Shown: positions 48,842-58,055 of the stretch, piece by piece
Layout of the letters: each line of letters begins with the position of its first letter
How positions within the stretch are numbered: position 1 is the first letter of the stretch
NCBI GenBank assembly: GCA_021793155.1
Contig: JAJYTF010000009.1
Span: 94,994 to 158,993 of the forward strand
DNA: 64,000 bases
Reading direction: 5' to 3'
Source of the DNA: Pseudomonadota bacterium
GTDB taxonomy: Bacteria > Pseudomonadota > Alphaproteobacteria > Rhodospirillales > Magnetospirillaceae
Made by a program: the position numbers and the translations under genes
Notes under the pieces: model-generated
What the model was told of the DNA's origin: nothing
Seen by the model: only the letters and a program-made list of their open reading frames with translations
Databases searched by the model: none

Positions 48842-50575
48842 TCAGGACGTGGCCTGCAATGGGGTGTGCGGCAGGGGGAGCGTGGCGTCACCGGTCCTGC
48901 ATAGTTCCAGGCGCTGGTCGTGGAAGGCGGCCAGGGTGGGGCGGTGGGCGATGCTGACCAGGGCGGTATCGGGCAGCCGGTCGATCGCCAGCCGGTAGAG
49001 CACGGTCTCGGACGGCTCGTCCAGGGCCGAGGTGGCTTCGTCAAGGAACAGCCAGCGCGGTTGCAGCAGCAGGGCGCGGGCGAAAGCCAGCCGCTGCTGT
49101 TCGCCTGGCGACAACTGCTGCGCCCAATGGCGCTCTTCATCCAGCCGGTCGCGCAGATGGGGAAGGCCGCAATCGGCAAGGGCCTGCCTGATGGCTTCGT
49201 CGTCATGGCGCTCGGGCGCGTCCGGATAGACCGCCGCCTTGCGCAGGGTGGCGATCGGCAGATAGGGCTTTTGCGGCAGGAACAGCATCCGCTCACCGAC
49301 CGGCAACGACAGGGCGCCGCGGCCATAGGGCCACAATCCGCTGATGGCGCGGAACAGCGTGCTTTTGCCGCAGCCGGAGGGTCCGCCGACCAGCGTCCGG
49401 CTGCCGGGCGGCAGCGCGAGGGTCAGGCCGCGCAACAAGGGCGTGCCGTCTGGCAACAGCAGGTCCAGGTCGTCGACGGTGATGCCCGAGCCGGGAGGAG
49501 CGTGTCGGCGGGTCACCTCGGCGGCAGCCTGCCCGGGAACCTCCTGCAGGGAGCGCTCGAAGCCGACCAGACGGTCGACGGTGGCTTTCCACTCGGCCAA
49601 GGAGGAATAGGCGTCGACAAACCAGGACAAGGCGCCCTGCACCTGGCCGAAGGCCGAGGCGGTCTGCATCAGCCCGCCCAACTGGATGGCGCCGGAAAAG
49701 TAGCGCGGCGCAGCGACGATGTACGGAAAGACCACCGCCACCTGCCCGTAGCCGGAGGAGAACCAGGTCAGCCGCTTCTGCTGGCGCATGATGTCCCACC
49801 AGTTGTCGACCACATGGGCGAAGCGTGCGATCAGGCCGCGCGCCTCTTCCGCCTCGCCGCCATAGAGGGCGACGCCCTCGGCGTTCTCGCGCAGGCGAAC
49901 CAGGGAAAAGCGGAAGTCCGCCTCGAACCGTTGCTGCTGGAAATTCAGCCCGATCAGCGGACGGCCGATGCGATGGGTCAGCCAGGTTCCGAGCACCGCA
50001 TAGACCACGGCCACCCACAGCATATAGCCGGGAATAACCACGCCACCCACCGACAGGGAACCGGACAGGTTCCACAGGATGGCGGCGAAGGATACCAAGG
50101 TGACAACCGATTCCATGATGCCCAGGGTCAAGACCAGGGTTTGGCCGATGAAGCTGCCGATGTCGTCGGCGATGCGCTGGTCAGGGTTGTCGGTACGCCC
50201 TTCGGCAAGCTGCATGCGGTAATAGGCCCGACCGTGCAGCCACTCGCCGATATATCGGCTGGTCAGCCAGCGCCGCCAGCGGATCTGCAGCATCTGCCGC
50301 AGGTAGATGCGGTAGACGGCGACCACCAGGAATATGGCGGCCAGAACGCCGAAGCGGATGAACTGGTGGACGAAGGCGTCGAAATCCTTGTTCTGCAGCG
50401 CGTTGTAGAACAGGTTGTTCCACTCGTTGAACTGGACGTTGAGGTAGACCAGTCCAAGGTTCAAGGCGACGATGACGGCCAGCAGGCCGCCCGACGCCCA
50501 GCGTTCCTCCGAACGCCAATACGGCATGGCGAGAACCCGCAGGTCGCGCAGGAATGCAGCGGTTTTTCTGAGCAT
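48842..50575 (-). CDS. SbmA/BacA-like ABC transporter, permease-ATPase fusion
   Basis: 577 aa. The N-terminal membrane domain of the ABC_membrane_2/SbmA-BacA type (FNEWNNLFYNALQNKDFDAF, then RWRRWLTSRYIGEWL and NPDQRIADDI) is fused to an ATPase with Walker A LVGGPSGCGKSTLFRAISGL, signature LSPGEQQRLAFARALL and Walker B WLFLDEATSALDE. This layout is like YddA/BclA rather than SbmA alone. Such transporters take up peptides or very-long-chain lipids; the substrate here is not known. Separated by 55 bases from the FGE-domain gene. Confidence 0.9.
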   Translation of the reverse strand: MLRKTAAFLRDLRVLAMPYWRSEERWASGGLLAVIVALNLGLVYLNVQFNEWNNLFYNALQNKDFDAFVHQFIRFGVLAAIFLVVAVYRIYLRQMLQIRWRRWLTSRYIGEWLHGRAYYRMQLAEGRTDNPDQRIADDIGSFIGQTLVLTLGIMESVVTLVSFAAILWNLSGSLSVGGVVIPGYMLWVAVVYAVLGTWLTHRIGRPLIGLNFQQQRFEADFRFSLVRLRENAEGVALYGGEAEEARGLIARFAHVVDNWWDIMRQQKRLTWFSSGYGQVAVVFPYIVAAPRYFSGAIQLGGLMQTASAFGQVQGALSWFVDAYSSLAEWKATVDRLVGFERSLQEVPGQAAAEVTRRHAPPGSGITVDDLDLLLPDGTPLLRGLTLALPPGSRTLVGGPSGCGKSTLFRAISGLWPYGRGALSLPVGERMLFLPQKPYLPIATLRKAAVYPDAPERHDDEAIRQALADCGLPHLRDRLDEERHWAQQLSPGEQQRLAFARALLLQPRWLFLDEATSALDEPSETVLYRLAIDRLPDTALVSIAHRPTLAAFHDQRLELCRTGDATLPLPHTPLQATS

Positions 50576-50623
50576 GGGTCAGCTATCGCCGGTCTTTGTG
50601 GCGAAAGTGAGGTCGCCCGGCCA

Positions 50624-51676
50624 TCACTCCTCGTCGCCTGCGCCCGGGCGGAACGCGCGCACCGGCGCTTGCTCGGCCGGTTTTTCACGCTTCCCGCCGG
50701 CCAGCACGGTAGCTGCGCGGCGGTCGGCGCCCGAGGGCAGGGCGGCGCCGGGCTTTTCGATCCAGGCGGCGATGTCGCCCAACACCACCTTGGCCTCCAG
50801 GTCGCGCAGCAGCATGTGGTAGCCGTCGGCATAGACCGCCTTGACCTGGGGGACCGGATTGTCGGGCAACTGCTTCATCATCCGGTAGGTCGGCTCGGCC
50901 GGAACGATTTCGTCCTTTTCGCCGTACAGCACCAGCGTCGGCACATGCAGCGAAGGGGCGGCGGCCGCCGCCTCGTCCATCAGGTCGCACAGGCCGTGGA
51001 TGGTGTCGACCCGGGTCTCCTTGATCACCAGCGGGTCCCGGCTCAGGCGGCGCAGCATTTCGATGTTGTCCGAGGGCGTGATGTGAAGGCCGCTGCCGGA
51101 GACGGTGAGCCAAGGCATGGTGTGCGAGGTGAACCACAGGGCGCTGCGCTCGAACAGGTTCATGGTGTCGCGGCTCCACACCGCCGGCGCCGACAGGATC
51201 ACGCCGTCCACCTTGGGGGCACCGGGGCGAGTCATGGTCACCATGACCAGGGCGCCGCCCATGCTTTCGCCCAGCAGGTACAAGGGCTTGCCGGGATTGC
51301 GGGCGGCGACCAGCCGGGCGGCCGTGGCGAGATCGTCGGCCATCGCCTGCTGGCCTGCCCAGTAGCCGCGGTTGGGCGCGTTGCCGAAACCCCTGAGGTC
51401 GAAGGCGTAAACGGCGATCCCCCGTGCGGCGAGAAATTTGCCCGGCTCGTCGAAGGCGTTGCTGTAGTCGTTGAAGCCGTGCACCGCCAGCACGACCGCT
51501 TGCGGGTCGCCGTCGGGCAGCCAGGAGCGCATCGGCAGAGCCAACCCGTCGGCGGTCAGCACCGCGTCGGCGGTCAGCTGCGGTTCGGCGACCGGCGGTC
51601 CGGCGGATTTTATGGTAGGGGCGCAAGCGGCGGTGAGCAGGGTGAACATGACGGCAGCGATGGTCAGGATCTTCAT
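50624..51676 (-). CDS. Lipoprotein alpha/beta hydrolase (monoacylglycerol lipase-like)
   Basis: 350 aa. A lipoprotein signal ends in TAAC (Cys18). The Hydrolase_4 fold shows LAVHGFNDYSNAFDEPGKFL, the nucleophile elbow LLGESMGGALVM, acid Asp in YGEKDEIVP and catalytic His in YADGYHMLL. Probably a membrane-anchored lysophospholipase or monoglyceride lipase. Its ATG overlaps the ABC ATPase stop by 4 bases, so the two are coupled. The C-terminal 40 residues are extra and charged. Confidence 0.87.
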   Translation of the reverse strand: MKILTIAAVMFTLLTAACAPTIKSAGPPVAEPQLTADAVLTADGLALPMRSWLPDGDPQAVVLAVHGFNDYSNAFDEPGKFLAARGIAVYAFDLRGFGNAPNRGYWAGQQAMADDLATAARLVAARNPGKPLYLLGESMGGALVMVTMTRPGAPKVDGVILSAPAVWSRDTMNLFERSALWFTSHTMPWLTVSGSGLHITPSDNIEMLRRLSRDPLVIKETRVDTIHGLCDLMDEAAAAAPSLHVPTLVLYGEKDEIVPAEPTYRMMKQLPDNPVPQVKAVYADGYHMLLRDLEAKVVLGDIAAWIEKPGAALPSGADRRAATVLAGGKREKPAEQAPVRAFRPGAGDEE

Positions 51677-52662
51677 CGGGAAACCGGTTCGCCGGCCGAG
51701 CGCCGGGTCAGTTGCAGGAAGATGTCTTCAAGATCGGCCTCCTCGGTCGACAGGTCGGCCACGCCCAGGCCGGCCGCCTGCAGGCCCGCCAGGATCGCCG
51801 CGACGCTGGTCCGGCTGGGTTTGTAGCGGAACGTCAACAGGCGCCCGTCCTTCAGTTCCGGGGAGAATTCGGCCAGTTGCGGGGGAATGGCGGGGATCTC
51901 GCGGTCAATGGTCACGCTCAATACCTTGCTGTCGAGCCGGCGCAACAGCGCCCTGGTGTCGTCATGGGCGACCAGCTTGCCGCGGTCGATGATGGCGATG
52001 CGGTCGCACAAGGCCTCGGCCTCTTCAAGGTAGTGCGTGGTCAGAAGGACGGTGGTGCCGCGCCGGTTGAGTTCCTTCACATAGTCCCAAAGCTGTCGGC
52101 GCAGTTCGATATCGACCCCGGCCGTCGGTTCGTCCAGCACCAGCACCGGTGGATTGTGCACCATTGCCTTGGCCACCAGGAGGCGGCGGCGCATGCCGCC
52201 CGACAGGGTGCGGGCATAGGCATGCGCCTTGTCGGTCAAGCCCAGCGCCGCCAGGATCTCGTCGGTCCGCCGCTCGGCCTTGGGCACTCCATAGAGGCCG
52301 GCCTGAACCTCCAGCAGTTCGCGCGGGGTGAAGAAGGGATCGAGGTTGAGCTCCTGCGGCACCACGCCGATGGACGAGCGGGCGTCACGCTCGGCGGTGA
52401 CGATGTCGTAACCCCAAACGCGCGCCGTGCCCGAGGTTTTCACCACCAGGCCGGCCAGGATATTGATCAGAGTCGACTTGCCCGCGCCGTTCGGACCCAG
52501 CAGTCCGAAGAAGCTGCCGCGCGGTATGGACAGGCTGACCTCGTCCAGCGCCCGTTTGGCCGGTTGCCCGCCGCGTGACGGGTAGACCTTGGTCAGTCTC
52601 TCGATGTCGACGGCGGAGGGTTGGGAAGAACTCAACGGCCGCTCGGCTGTGGCGGTTATCAT
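51673..52662 (-). CDS. ABC-2 type transporter ATP-binding protein
   Basis: 329 aa. Walker [21 protein letters not shown], the Q-loop VVPQELNLDPFF, signature LSGGMRRRLLVAKAM and Walker B VLVLDEPTAGVDIELR are of the drug/polysaccharide-export (CcmA/NodI-like) group. A C-terminal accessory domain follows. No ABC-2 permease is adjacent: the next gene is the lipase. ATG 52662 is preferred over a TTG at 52695. Confidence 0.88.
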   Translation of the reverse strand: MITATAERPLSSSQPSAVDIERLTKVYPSRGGQPAKRALDEVSLSIPRGSFFGLLGPNGAGKSTLINILAGLVVKTSGTARVWGYDIVTAERDARSSIGVVPQELNLDPFFTPRELLEVQAGLYGVPKAERRTDEILAALGLTDKAHAYARTLSGGMRRRLLVAKAMVHNPPVLVLDEPTAGVDIELRRQLWDYVKELNRRGTTVLLTTHYLEEAEALCDRIAIIDRGKLVAHDDTRALLRRLDSKVLSVTIDREIPAIPPQLAEFSPELKDGRLLTFRYKPSRTSVAAILAGLQAAGLGVADLSTEEADLEDIFLQLTRRSAGEPVSR

Positions 52663-52829
52663 CCGGTCAGAAGGGAATTGATTGGTCAGCCGCAATGGGT
52701 ATCATCCGCCGGGCCGACGGGTCAATGCCAAGCGTTTGTCCGGAAATGGCGCCGTCGGTTCTCGACGGGCCCCAAACGAACGGGCAGGGCAGCCGCCGAC
52801 CGCCTTTTTTTGTTTCAGCGAGGATCATC

Positions 52830-53009
52830 ATGGCCAAGGATATCGTCACGGTGAACACTGCCACGGTCGCCTGCGAAGGCAATGCCCCGGCCACCGGCCA
52901 CCCGAAAGTCTATCTGACCTTCAAGCCCGGCGAGCGTGAAGTGGTCTGCCCCTATTGCAGCCGCACCTTCGTTCTGGCCGCCGGCGCCAGCGCCGAGCAG
53001 GGTCATTGA
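52830..53009 (+). CDS. Zinc-finger zf-CHCC protein (NDUFS6-like)
   Basis: 59 aa. The pattern Cys-x(9)-His...Cys-x2-Cys is visible in ACEGNAPATGHPKVYLTF and EVVCPYCSRTFVLAAG. The family corresponds to the mitochondrial complex I 13-kDa accessory subunit, common in alphaproteobacteria. ATG 52830 follows GAGGA. It lies upstream of polA on the same strand, 56 bases apart. Confidence 0.9.
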   Translation: MAKDIVTVNTATVACEGNAPATGHPKVYLTFKPGEREVVCPYCSRTFVLAAGASAEQGH

Positions 53010-53065
53010 ATATATGATGGGCAGGCGCTGAGGCATCCACCCGCGTCTGCCGGAGCATCGTCGAC

Positions 53066-55831
53066 ATGGCCCAAGCACCGTTGCGGCACGTCTATCTGGT
53101 GGACGGGTCGGGATTCGTCTTCCGCGCCTTTCATGCCCTGCCCCCGATGACGCGCCCCGACGGGGTGCCGGTGAACGCCGTATTCGGCTTCACCAACATG
53201 TTGATGAAGCTGCTGACCGACAGCGACGCCGACCATGTGGCGGTGATCTTCGACGCCGGCCGCGAGACGTTCCGCACCCGCATCTATCCGGAATACAAGG
53301 CGCACCGGCCCGATCCGCCACCTGAGCTGGTGCCCCAGTTCGCCCTGATCCGCGACGCCGTCAGGGCCTTCAACCTGCCTTGCGTCGAGCTGGCGGGGTT
53401 CGAGGCCGACGACCTGATCGCCACCTATGCCCGCCAGGCGGTGGCCAAGGGGGCCCGCGTGACAATCGTGTCCTCGGACAAGGACCTGATGCAGCTGGTG
53501 GGCGACGGCATCGAGATGCTCGATCCGCTGAAGAATCGCGTCATCGGTCCGGCCGAGGTGTTCGAGAAATTCGCCGTCGCGCCGGACAAGGTGGTGGACG
53601 TGCAGGCCCTGGCCGGCGATCCCACTGACAACGTGCCCGGGGTGCCCGGCATCGGGGTGAAGACCGCGGCCCAGCTGATCGACGCCTTCGGCGACCTGGA
53701 GAGCCTTCTTGCCCGAGCCGGCGAGATCAAGCAGCCGAAGCGCCGCGAAGCGCTTCTCGCCCATGCCGAGGACGCCCGCATCTCGATGCAGTTGGTGCGC
53801 CTCAGGGACGATGTGCCGGTGCCCGAGCCGATCGACGGATTCGGTCTCAGGGATCCCGAGCTGGACGCCTTGTTGGGATTCCTCGACCTGCAGGGCTTTC
53901 GCAGTATCCGCACCCGGCTCGAGGCCAAGCTGGGCGCCGCTGCCGAACCGGCACGGCCGGCGGCGGCACGGTCTGCCCCGGCGGCGGCCGAGTACGAACT
54001 GGTGCTGGACGTCGCCAGCCTCGAGCGCTGGGTGGCCGAGGCGCGGCGGGCCGGCATCGTGGCGGTGGATACCGAGACCAATTCCCTGGATCCGCTACGC
54101 TGCGATCTGGTCGGCGTCAACCTGTCCATCGAACCGGGCCGCGCCTGCTACATCCCGGTACTGCACAATCCGGGCGGGCCGCAGGGAACCCTCGACTTGG
54201 CCGGAGAGCGGACGGCTGCCGGTCCGCGGCTGATCCCCAAGGCCGAGACCCTGGCCCGGCTCAAGCCGCTGCTGGAGGATCCGGCGGTCCTGAAGATCGG
54301 GCATAACATCAAGTTCGACCTGCAGGTGTTGTCCGTCTGCGGCATCGCCGTCGATCCTATCGACGATACCATGCTGCTGTCCTATGTGCTGGACGGCGCC
54401 GCCCATGGCCACGGCATGGACGAATTGGCCGGCCTGCATCTGGGCCACAAGACCATCACCTATGCCGAGGTCTGCGGCAGCGGCAAAGGGCAGATCACTT
54501 TCGACCGGGTGCCGCTGGACAAGGCGCGCGACTATGCCGCCGAGGACGCCGACATCACGCTCCGCCTGCACCGGGCGCTGAAGCCGCGTCTGCTCGCCGA
54601 GCACATGGTCAGCGTCTACGAGACCATGGAGCGGCCGCTGGTGCCGATCCTGGCCGCCATGGAACGGGCCGGTATCAAGGTCGACAAGGCCGAACTGCAA
54701 CGCATGTCGGTGGAGTTCGGCCGGCGCATGGCCGAGGACGAGGCGGAGATCTGCCGGCTGGCCGGGGTCGAGTTCAATGTGGGGTCGCCCAAGCAGCTGG
54801 GCGAAGTGCTGTTCGACAAGCTGGGCCTGCCGGGTGGCAAGAAAAGCGCCAAGACCGGCGCCTATGCCACCGGCGCCGAGGTGCTGGAGGCCCTGGTGCC
54901 GTTGCATCCCTTGCCCCAGCGGGTGTTGGACTGGCGGCAGATCGCCAAGCTGAAGAGCACCTATGCGGATGCCCTGGTCGAACAGCTCAACCCCGCCACC
55001 GGCCGGGTTCACACCAGCTATGCCATGGCCGCCACCAGCACCGGCCGGCTGGCCTCCTCCGACCCCAATCTGCAGAACATCCCCATCCGCACCGAAGAGG
55101 GCCGGCGCATCCGCCGCGCCTTTATCGCCGAGCCAGGAAATCTGCTGCTGTCGGCCGATTACTCGCAGATCGAGCTGCGGCTGGTCGCCCATGTGGCCGG
55201 CATCGAGGGGCTGAAGCAGGCCTTCCACGACGGTGCCGATATCCATGCGATCACCGCGTCCCAGGTATTCGGCGTGCCGGTCGAAGGCATGGACCCGCAA
55301 GTCCGGCGCAAGGCCAAGGCGATCAATTTCGGCATCATCTACGGCATCAGTCCGTTTGGCTTGGCCCAGCAGCTGGGCATCTCCAACGGTGAGGCGCGCC
55401 AGTACATCGAAGCTTATTTTGCCCGCTACCCGGAAATCCGCGCCTATATGGATGCCACCCGCGACCTGGCCAAGAAACAGGGTTGGGTGCAGACCCTGTT
55501 CGGCCGCAAATGCTTCGTCCAGGGGATCCAGGACAAGAATCCGGCGGTGCGCAGTTTCGCCGAACGGGCGGCAATTAACGCCCCCATTCAGGGCGGTGCC
55601 GCCGACATCATCAAGCGGGCCATGGTCCGCCTGCCCGCCGCGCTGTCCGCCGAACGGCTATCAGCCCGCATGCTGCTGCAGGTCCATGACGAACTGGTGT
55701 TCGAGGTCCCGGACTCCGAGGTCGAGGCGACCAAAGCCGTGGTGAAACGGGTGATGGAAGGGGCGGCCGCCCTGGAGGTGCCGCTGCTGGTGGAGATCGG
55801 CGTCGCCGCCAGCTGGGCCGACGCGCACTAG
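53066..55831 (+). CDS. polA: DNA polymerase I
   Basis: 921 aa. Three domains are seen: 5'-3' exonuclease (HVYLVDGSGFVFRAFHALPP, then EADDLIATYARQ and SSDKDLMQLV), 3'-5' exonuclease about 310-500 (VAVDTETNSLDPLRCDLVGV with intact acidic residues), and the family A polymerase (motif A LSADYSQIELRLVAH, motif B RRKAKAINFGIIYGIS, motif C LLQVHDELVFEVP). Fills Okazaki gaps and repair patches. Confidence 0.97.
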   Translation: MAQAPLRHVYLVDGSGFVFRAFHALPPMTRPDGVPVNAVFGFTNMLMKLLTDSDADHVAVIFDAGRETFRTRIYPEYKAHRPDPPPELVPQFALIRDAVRAFNLPCVELAGFEADDLIATYARQAVAKGARVTIVSSDKDLMQLVGDGIEMLDPLKNRVIGPAEVFEKFAVAPDKVVDVQALAGDPTDNVPGVPGIGVKTAAQLIDAFGDLESLLARAGEIKQPKRREALLAHAEDARISMQLVRLRDDVPVPEPIDGFGLRDPELDALLGFLDLQGFRSIRTRLEAKLGAAAEPARPAAARSAPAAAEYELVLDVASLERWVAEARRAGIVAVDTETNSLDPLRCDLVGVNLSIEPGRACYIPVLHNPGGPQGTLDLAGERTAAGPRLIPKAETLARLKPLLEDPAVLKIGHNIKFDLQVLSVCGIAVDPIDDTMLLSYVLDGAAHGHGMDELAGLHLGHKTITYAEVCGSGKGQITFDRVPLDKARDYAAEDADITLRLHRALKPRLLAEHMVSVYETMERPLVPILAAMERAGIKVDKAELQRMSVEFGRRMAEDEAEICRLAGVEFNVGSPKQLGEVLFDKLGLPGGKKSAKTGAYATGAEVLEALVPLHPLPQRVLDWRQIAKLKSTYADALVEQLNPATGRVHTSYAMAATSTGRLASSDPNLQNIPIRTEEGRRIRRAFIAEPGNLLLSADYSQIELRLVAHVAGIEGLKQAFHDGADIHAITASQVFGVPVEGMDPQVRRKAKAINFGIIYGISPFGLAQQLGISNGEARQYIEAYFARYPEIRAYMDATRDLAKKQGWVQTLFGRKCFVQGIQDKNPAVRSFAERAAINAPIQGGAADIIKRAMVRLPAALSAERLSARMLLQVHDELVFEVPDSEVEATKAVVKRVMEGAAALEVPLLVEIGVAASWADAH

Positions 55832-55881
55832 TATTGAGAATCTGACGGGTGATGCCGTCACCATCCCTCAGATTCTCAATA
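55832..55881. terminator. Long A/T-rich palindrome after polA
   Basis: Arms TATTGAGAATCTGA...GGGTGATG and CACCATCCCTCAGATTCTCAATA pair nearly perfectly around a 4-base loop. It begins at the base after the polA stop and faces the convergent gene, so it probably terminates both. TGAGAATC-type half-sites recall Fur/Irr boxes, but none of the neighbours is an iron gene. Confidence 0.6.
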
Positions 55882-55948
55882 TAATTCAATTTGTTGGTGG
55901 CCGTTGAGACCGCGCGCCCGGCGAGGAAAATCCAGGAGCTTGGCCCAG

Positions 55949-56341
55949 CTACCGCGTGGCGTCGAGCAGGTGCCGCAGTTCCATCTCGTCGATCAGGCCG
56001 GTCAGCCGGCCGCGTTCCATCGCTCCGCGATAGGCGACGACGATCCGGTCATGGGCCAGGTTCAGCCGGTGCAGCACATCCCTGCGACGGTCGAAGTCCA
56101 CCTCGAACACCGTGACATCGTCATAGGCGGGATCCGCGGCCAGCCGATAAAGGGTGTCGTCCAGGTCGCGGCTTCCCGGCTTCCACGGAGAACGAACAAC
56201 CACCAGCATCCGCTGCCCGCTTTGTTGGGCCCGCAGGAATTCCTGGTCGTTGAATTCCTGGACCTCGGCCGCCGCCGCCTCGCCAGCGGCGAAGACGGCG
56301 AGGGCGACGGCCAGGGCCAGGCGGCGGAAACGATCGGACAT
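55949..56341 (-). CDS. Exported thioredoxin-like protein lacking active-site cysteines
   Basis: 130 aa. A signal peptide (LALAVALAVFAAGEAAAAE) precedes a thioredoxin-like fold: FLRAQQSGQRMLVVVRSPW, then DVTVFEVDFDRRRDVLHRLN and DRIVVAYRGAMERGRLTGL. Where thioredoxins have WCxxC this reads PWKPGSRDL, so no redox Cys is present, and the mature protein has no Cys at all. The cis-proline region is also altered (HDRIVVAY). It may be a binding or chaperone variant. ATG 56341; upstream frame is noise. Confidence 0.65.
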   Translation of the reverse strand: MSDRFRRLALAVALAVFAAGEAAAAEVQEFNDQEFLRAQQSGQRMLVVVRSPWKPGSRDLDDTLYRLAADPAYDDVTVFEVDFDRRRDVLHRLNLAHDRIVVAYRGAMERGRLTGLIDEMELRHLLDATR

Positions 56342-56545
56342 TGGAGCGAGCCTCGATGTTTCCGGCGATGATGCGGCCCAAGGGGGCCTTGGCGCCAGCG
56401 TCCGTCGGTCGGAGCGCAGTGCTCTTTCGGCCGGCTTGGACTGGCGGGCACTATCCATTCAAGGTAGGTTTTGCGCCGTTCGAGCCTGCCATAGCCGGAG
56501 GCGCAGGCTTGGTATCAGAACGTCCGGAGCGAAGCGGAAAACACC

Positions 56546-57349
56546 TCAATTCGACATCAGCACCGGCAGGGTCATGTGGTGCAGGATGAACCGGGTGCCC
56601 GAGCCGCGCCGCAGGCCCGAGCCGCTGTGCGCGCCCATGACCAGCAGGTCGGAACCGAGATCGAAGGCCCGCGACAGCAGGACGTCCATCACGCCGATTT
56701 CTTCGTCGACCAGCCGTTCGACCTTGGCTCTGACGCCGTGGGCGGCCAGATGCTCGATAATATTGACCTGCGGCAGATCTGCCGCAGGTGCAGGCGCATC
56801 CGGTTCGCGCACCGCCAGCACGGTAACCTCGCGAGCCCCTTTGAGGAACGGCAGGGCGTCATGGATGGCGCGGGCGGCTTCTCGGCTGGCGTTCCAGGCG
56901 ATGGTGATCGAGTTCCCGATGCTGGCGACTTCGCCTGCGTAAGGGACGACAAGGACCGGCCGCCCGCTCTGTAGAATCACCTCCTCGGCCAAGTCTTCCG
57001 GCACGCGCGAGGTTTCCTGTTCCCACTGGCCAAGGATCGCCATGTCGGCGTAGCGGGCGCAAAAGGCCGTTTCTGCGACAACGAAGCCCGGCTCGCCATG
57101 GCTCAAGCGCATCCATTGGCCGGAAACCCCGGCATCGGCCAAGGCCTTGTGGAATTGCGCCGAAATCCGATCGGCGGCGGCGTTCAGGCCGTCGCTGGCC
57201 CGCCGGGCCACCACGCTGGGGGCGTTGCTTTCGGCCTGGGCGAACAACCCGGTCAGCCTGGCGCCGAAGCGCTTCGCCAGATCGATCGCTACCTCCAGAC
57301 GAAGGCCGGCGCGTTCGCCGCCGTCCAAATGGACCAGAAATTCCTTCAT
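56546..57349 (-). CDS. Tandem universal stress protein
   Basis: 267 aa with two UspA domains. First starts KEFLVHLDGGERAGLRLEVA; the second has SITIAWNASREAARAIHDAL and ends LVMGAHSGSGLRRGSGTRFI, where G-x2-G-x9-G-T/S-x-hydrophobic resembles the ATP-binding motif. The first domain lacks a clear ATP motif. Single gene, promoter not evident. Confidence 0.9.
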   Translation of the reverse strand: MKEFLVHLDGGERAGLRLEVAIDLAKRFGARLTGLFAQAESNAPSVVARRASDGLNAAADRISAQFHKALADAGVSGQWMRLSHGEPGFVVAETAFCARYADMAILGQWEQETSRVPEDLAEEVILQSGRPVLVVPYAGEVASIGNSITIAWNASREAARAIHDALPFLKGAREVTVLAVREPDAPAPAADLPQVNIIEHLAAHGVRAKVERLVDEEIGVMDVLLSRAFDLGSDLLVMGAHSGSGLRRGSGTRFILHHMTLPVLMSN

Positions 57350-57457
57350 GAGCGCCCCACTTCCCGCAATAAGCGCAATTGCATACCGGAATAGCTTAGA
57401 GGCAATTTCCCGCCTGCGGAAGGGCGTTCCTCGACCCTTCCGCCATTTGCCCGCGGA

Positions 57458-57832
57458 TCACCGGAAGTTCAGCGGAACGACCAGATTGACCGAGGGCGCG
57501 ACCGGCGGTGCCATGATGACCGGCGGCGGCGCATACATGGCAGCCGGCGGCGCCACCATGACCGGCGGTGGCGCGTACATGACGGCCGGCGGCGCCACTA
57601 CGACCGGCGGAGCGCCGTAGACGTAGCCGGGCGCGCCATAGCCGTAGTAGCCGCGATAATGCCCGTACCACCCGCGTCCGCCCCAGCCGCGATGGTGCCA
57701 TCCATAGCCACCCCGCCAGCCGTCATGGGCATCTGCCGGTGTCGCGTCCAGACCGCCAAGAACGGCGGCGAGAACACCAAGAGTCAGCAACAGCCGTTCG
57801 ACTCCCCGGGAACCCGCCATCGGGATCGTCAT
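57458..57832 (-). CDS. Exported Gly/Tyr/Pro-rich repeat protein
   Basis: 124 aa. The signal peptide (LLLTLGVLAAVLGGLDATPA) is followed by a Gly/His/Trp/Tyr-rich stretch with GWRGGYGWHHRGWGGRGW, then three 14-residue repeats of the form Y-A-P-P-P-V-x-x-A-P-P-x-x-x, coded by a 42-bp DNA period near 57516-57600. Resembles small envelope-associated proteins of unknown function seen in many alphaproteobacteria. Confidence 0.75.
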   Translation of the reverse strand: MTIPMAGSRGVERLLLTLGVLAAVLGGLDATPADAHDGWRGGYGWHHRGWGGRGWYGHYRGYYGYGAPGYVYGAPPVVVAPPAVMYAPPPVMVAPPAAMYAPPPVIMAPPVAPSVNLVVPLNFR

Positions 57833-58055
57833 GTCCCCCTCCTCGTGCCAAGGATTGCATTTCGATAATCGTCGCCACCGGGCGTCGCCGCGGCGTCTGG
57901 GAAGGGTTATCGCAGAAAATTGCGCCCGAATAGTGACGACGAATTACATGTTTTTGACGCAATCCGCCGCCAGCCATGGCGTCTACCAGCCGCGAGGCAA
58001 GTGTTCGGGAAATCGTTGGAGGCGCGCCGGCCAGGGGTTAGACTTGACCGAACCG

